Of a DNA stretch of 64,000 bases, positions 61,251-64,000 are shown piece after piece. The notes beneath the pieces are model-generated. The model saw only the letters and a list, made by a program, of their open reading frames with translations, did no database searches and was not told where the DNA came from. Each line of letters begins with the position of its first letter. The stretch's first letter is position 1. The position numbers and the translations under genes were made by a program. Where the stretch lies: positions 2,646,501 to 2,710,500 of the forward strand of contig NZ_JAUCBS010000013.1 of the NCBI RefSeq assembly GCF_034676705.1, written 5' to 3'. This DNA comes from Gemmobacter sp. (GTDB lineage: Bacteria > Pseudomonadota > Alphaproteobacteria > Rhodobacterales > Rhodobacteraceae).

Positions 61251-62849
61251 ATGCTGGACAATCGCCCCACCCTTCCGCCCGAAATCGCCCGCCGCCGGAC
61301 CTTTGCGATCATTGCGCACCCGGATGCGGGGAAAACCACGCTGACCGAAAAGTTCCTGCTGTTCGGGGGCGCCATCCAGATGGCCGGACAGGTGCGCGCC
61401 AAGGGCGAGGCGCGGCGCACGCGGTCGGACTTCATGAAGCTGGAACAGGACCGGGGCATTTCGGTGTCCGCCTCGGCGATGTCGTTCGATTACCGCGAGT
61501 TCCGCTTCAATCTGGTCGATACCCCCGGCCACAGCGATTTTTCCGAAGACACCTACCGTACGCTGACCGCGGTGGATGCCGCGATCATGGTGATCGACGG
61601 GGCCAAGGGCGTGGAAAGCCAGACGCGCAAGCTGTTCGAGGTGTGCCGCCTGCGCGACCTGCCGATCCTGACCTTCTGCAACAAGATGGACCGCGAAAGC
61701 CGCGATACCTTTGAGATCATCGACGAGATTCAGGAAAACCTGGCCATCGACGTGGCGCCCGCCAGCTGGCCCATCGGGTCGGGGCGCGAGTTTCTGGGCG
61801 CTTATGACCTGATCAACGACCGGCTGGAGATCATGGACCGCGCCGACCGCAACAAGGTGGCGGAGACCGTGCAGATCACCGGGCTGGACGATCCGAAGCT
61901 GGCCGAGCACATCCCCGCCGATCAGTTGGCGAAGTTGCGCGAAGAGGTCGAGATGGCGCGCGAGTTGCTGCCGGCCTTTGACCGCGCGTCGTTCCTGAAC
62001 GGATCGATGACGCCGATCTGGTTCGGATCGGCGATCAATTCGTTCGGCGTCAAGGAGTTGATGGAGGGCATCGGCCGGTTCGGCCCCGAGCCGCAGCCGC
62101 AAAAGGCCGCCGAGCGCATGGTAGGGGCCGAGGAAACGCCGGTCACCGGCTTTGTCTTCAAGGTGCAGGCCAACATGGACCCCAAGCACCGCGACCGGGT
62201 GGCCTTCGTCCGCCTGGCCTCGGGGCATTTCGAGCGGGGAATGAAGCTGCTGCATGTGCGCAGCAAAAAGCCGATGGCGGTGACGAACCCCGTGCTGTTC
62301 CTAGCCGCCGACCGCGAGCTGACCGAGGAAGCCTGGGCCGGCGACATCATCGGCATTCCCAACCATGGGCAATTGCGCATCGGCGATGCGCTGACCGAAG
62401 GCGAAGGGCTGCGCTTCACCGGCATCCCCAGTTTCGCGCCCGAACTGTTGCAGACCGTGCGCGCCACCGACCCGATGAAGGCCAAGCATCTGGAAAAGGC
62501 CCTGATGCAGTTCGCCGAGGAAGGTGCTGCCAAGGTGTTCAAGCCGATGATCGGCTCGGGCTTCATCGTGGGCGTGGTCGGCGCGCTGCAATTCGATGTG
62601 CTGGCCAGCCGAATCGAGATCGAATACGGCATCCCGGTGCGGTTCGAAGGATCGGGCTTCACCTCGGCCCGCTGGGTTTCCGGCCCCGAGGACGAGATGG
62701 ACAAGCTGGTCAACGTCAACAAGCAGCATATCGCGGTGGACAATGACGGCGACACGGTGTTCCTGACCCGCCTGCAATGGGACATCGACCGCGTGATCCG
62801 CGACTATCCGGCGCTGAAGCTGACCGCCACCAAGGAGATGATGGCGTGA
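61251..62849 (+). CDS. prfC: Peptide chain release factor 3
   Basis: A GTPase that removes RF1/RF2 from the ribosome after termination. The 532 residues show the G1 loop AHPDAGKTTLTEKFLLFGGAIQ, the G2 region RGISVSASAMSF, G3 DTPGHSDFSEDTYRTL and G4 NKMDRESRD, as well as the RF3-specific C-terminal domain. Its stop overlaps the GTG start of the next gene (GTGA). Confidence 0.97.
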   Translation: MLDNRPTLPPEIARRRTFAIIAHPDAGKTTLTEKFLLFGGAIQMAGQVRAKGEARRTRSDFMKLEQDRGISVSASAMSFDYREFRFNLVDTPGHSDFSEDTYRTLTAVDAAIMVIDGAKGVESQTRKLFEVCRLRDLPILTFCNKMDRESRDTFEIIDEIQENLAIDVAPASWPIGSGREFLGAYDLINDRLEIMDRADRNKVAETVQITGLDDPKLAEHIPADQLAKLREEVEMARELLPAFDRASFLNGSMTPIWFGSAINSFGVKELMEGIGRFGPEPQPQKAAERMVGAEETPVTGFVFKVQANMDPKHRDRVAFVRLASGHFERGMKLLHVRSKKPMAVTNPVLFLAADRELTEEAWAGDIIGIPNHGQLRIGDALTEGEGLRFTGIPSFAPELLQTVRATDPMKAKHLEKALMQFAEEGAAKVFKPMIGSGFIVGVVGALQFDVLASRIEIEYGIPVRFEGSGFTSARWVSGPEDEMDKLVNVNKQHIAVDNDGDTVFLTRLQWDIDRVIRDYPALKLTATKEMMA

Positions 62850-63325
62850 CCGCAATCCCCCGCGATCTGGTGGCAGAGGCGCTGGGGGTTTCGCCCGATG
62901 CGCTGCCGCCCGGCGACCTGCCGGTTGCGCGGTTTGCCGAACGCTGGATGGGCTGGCTGCGCGCGACCCAAGGGGATGCGGCGCCGGAACAGCACCCGGA
63001 ATTCTGGACCTTTGCCCTGTTCGGGGCGCTGGCTGCCCGGGCACCGGATCTGTGCCTTGATGCCGTGCTGGCCAGCCTTGCCATTGCTACCACGCCGGAT
63101 GACGCCGCCCTGATCGCCGCGGGCCCGCTGGAGGATCTGCTTGCCGCCAGCGGCCCCGCGATCATCGGCCGGATCGAGACCGAAGCCGCCGCGCACCCCC
63201 GCCTGCGCTATGCCCTGACCGGGGTCTGGGCCGAAGGGTCGGCCGGAACCCCGCTGTGGCAGCGGATCGAGGCGGCGCGGCAGGGCCCGACGATCGACAG
63301 CGGTGCCCCGCTGCCCCCCGCCTGA
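62846..63325 (+). CDS. DUF6869-like hypothetical protein
   Basis: A 159-residue helical protein starting with GTG in a GTGA overlap with prfC. It contains PEFWTFALFGALAARAP, PLEDLLAASGPAIIGRIETEAAAHPRLRYALTGVW and WQRIEAAR, which I associate with DUF6869; the match is from memory. No signal peptide. The next gene starts within its stop codon (TGATG). Confidence 0.7.
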   Translation: MTAIPRDLVAEALGVSPDALPPGDLPVARFAERWMGWLRATQGDAAPEQHPEFWTFALFGALAARAPDLCLDAVLASLAIATTPDDAALIAAGPLEDLLAASGPAIIGRIETEAAAHPRLRYALTGVWAEGSAGTPLWQRIEAARQGPTIDSGAPLPPA

Positions 63326-63954
63326 TGCCCCGGGCGAACCGCGTTCAGCCCGATGGCGGTTTCCTTGCCGTTCCGCAGCGCGGGCAGTTCACCGGCAATC
63401 GCGGCATCCTGCATGACGCGGCGGGCGACATGGGCCGCGCCCGGTGGAAACATCGCAGCTGGATCACCTGCACCATCCGGCCCCGCCCCGGCCGCCCTGC
63501 CCTGCCGATGGCGGCGCCGGGCCATTATACCCCACTGTTCTTTCTGGACGAGGCGGTGGCCTGCGCCGCCGGGCACCGCCCTTGCGCGGAATGCCGCAAT
63601 CCGGCCTACAAGGCGTTCAAGGCCGCCTGGGTGCAGGCCTTTGGCGGCGCGCCTTCCGCGCGCGACATCGACGCCGCGCTGCATGCCACCCGGATAGATC
63701 CGGCAACCCGCAACCAGCGCCGGTATCTACACAGTGCGCCGGACCTGCCGACCGGCGCCTTCATCCTGCTGGAGGGGCAGCCGCACCTGATATGCGACGG
63801 TTCCGCCCTGCCCTATGGCCCGGCGGGCTATGCGGCCCCGCGCCCATTGCCCCGAACCGACGTCACGGTGCTGACCCCTGCGCCCCTGATCGCGGTCATG
63901 CAGGCCGGCTGGCGCCCGGTCATTGCCGCACAGCACGACCGGCCCGGCTGGTAG
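63325..63954 (+). CDS. Hypothetical protein with a Cys cluster
   Basis: A 209-residue protein of no recognised family. A zinc-site-like cluster (C49, then CAAGHRPCAEC at 80-90: C80, C87, C90) recalls the GYRPCxxC zinc motif of Ada N-terminal domains. The C-terminal half (FILLEGQPHLICDGSALPYGPAGYAA) is beta-rich. It may be a metal-binding DNA- or RNA-linked protein. Coupled to the upstream gene by TGATG. Confidence 0.65.
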   Translation: MPRANRVQPDGGFLAVPQRGQFTGNRGILHDAAGDMGRARWKHRSWITCTIRPRPGRPALPMAAPGHYTPLFFLDEAVACAAGHRPCAECRNPAYKAFKAAWVQAFGGAPSARDIDAALHATRIDPATRNQRRYLHSAPDLPTGAFILLEGQPHLICDGSALPYGPAGYAAPRPLPRTDVTVLTPAPLIAVMQAGWRPVIAAQHDRPGW

Positions 63955-63985
63955 CACCGGGACCACAAGGGAGCGCGACCCCGCC

Positions 63986-64000
63986 ATGACGCCGCGCCCT
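63986..64000 (+). CDS. Possible start of a gene cut by the window edge
   Basis: ATG at 63986 preceded by AAGGGAG about 12 bases upstream; only the first five codons (MTPRP) are visible. Nothing can be said of its product. Confidence 0.3.

Overview
The window is a GC-rich, tightly packed chromosomal segment of an alphaproteobacterium, most likely a Rhodobacteraceae (Rhodobacter/Gemmobacter/Tabrizicola-like). This rests on gene content and order: aerobic cobaltochelatase genes cobS and cobT, an Entner-Doudoroff edd, MmcB, an alphaproteobacterial SspB, an Anbu operon, a tatABC operon, an RSP_7527-like small protein, FNR-type boxes, a perfect CtrA-type box and a Rhodobacterales-style intergenic repeat. 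There are no insertion sequences, CRISPR arrays, phage genes or rRNA. One tRNA-Thr(GGT) is present.

Layout. 0-8.3 kb is a leftward block: a YhdP/AsmA-like protein (frameshifted), queA, an MFS transporter, a DUF924 protein and lpdA. 8.4-15.6 kb: bcp; the leftward tatA-tatB-tatC-DUF815 operon; an NsrR-like Rrf2 regulator divergent from a Tat-exported sulfide:quinone-oxidoreductase-like flavoprotein with a DUF5368 membrane partner and an FNR-type box between them; rlmI; a small lipoprotein; and a 48-residue basic protein. 15.7-28.7 kb: edd, an aminopeptidase P, cobT and cobS around an FMN reductase and an unusual racemase homologue, pssA-psd, then a DNA-ligase homologue that has lost its catalytic lysines next to a ligase-associated exonuclease. 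28.9-33.2 kb is the Anbu operon (ATP-grasp, alpha-E, transglutaminase, Anbu peptidase). 33.2-38.1 kb holds sspB, a PmtA-like methyltransferase, fumC (frameshifted), small proteins and a dense palindrome cluster. 38.3-47.2 kb is a Tad/Flp pilus assembly locus (cpaC, an OmpA lipoprotein, cpaE, cpaF, tadB, tadC, two TPR lipoproteins, prepilin peptidase) without pilin, cpaB or cpaD in the window. 47.5-53.3 kb: an M3 peptidase, a FtsB-like protein, an AidB-like acyl-CoA dehydrogenase, metY and tRNA-Thr. 53.4-60.4 kb is a self-contained catabolic cluster: a LacI regulator divergent from a TRAP transporter, a VOC protein, a RuBisCO-like protein and an acid-sugar kinase, the most promising metabolic system here. 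60.4-64 kb: mmcB, prfC and three small or partial genes.

Points of most interest: the LacI/TRAP/VOC/RLP/kinase cluster (an apionate-type pathway variant); the dead-ligase homologue beside its exonuclease; eleven copies of a dispersed hairpin-plus-tail repeat; two tandem sets of three palindrome modules at 37.0-37.2 kb; interlocking inverted repeats with an FNR-type box between convergent genes at 47.3 kb; and two single-base frameshifts (yhdP-like and fumC), both an extra T in the sense strand, which look more like sequence errors than real decay.
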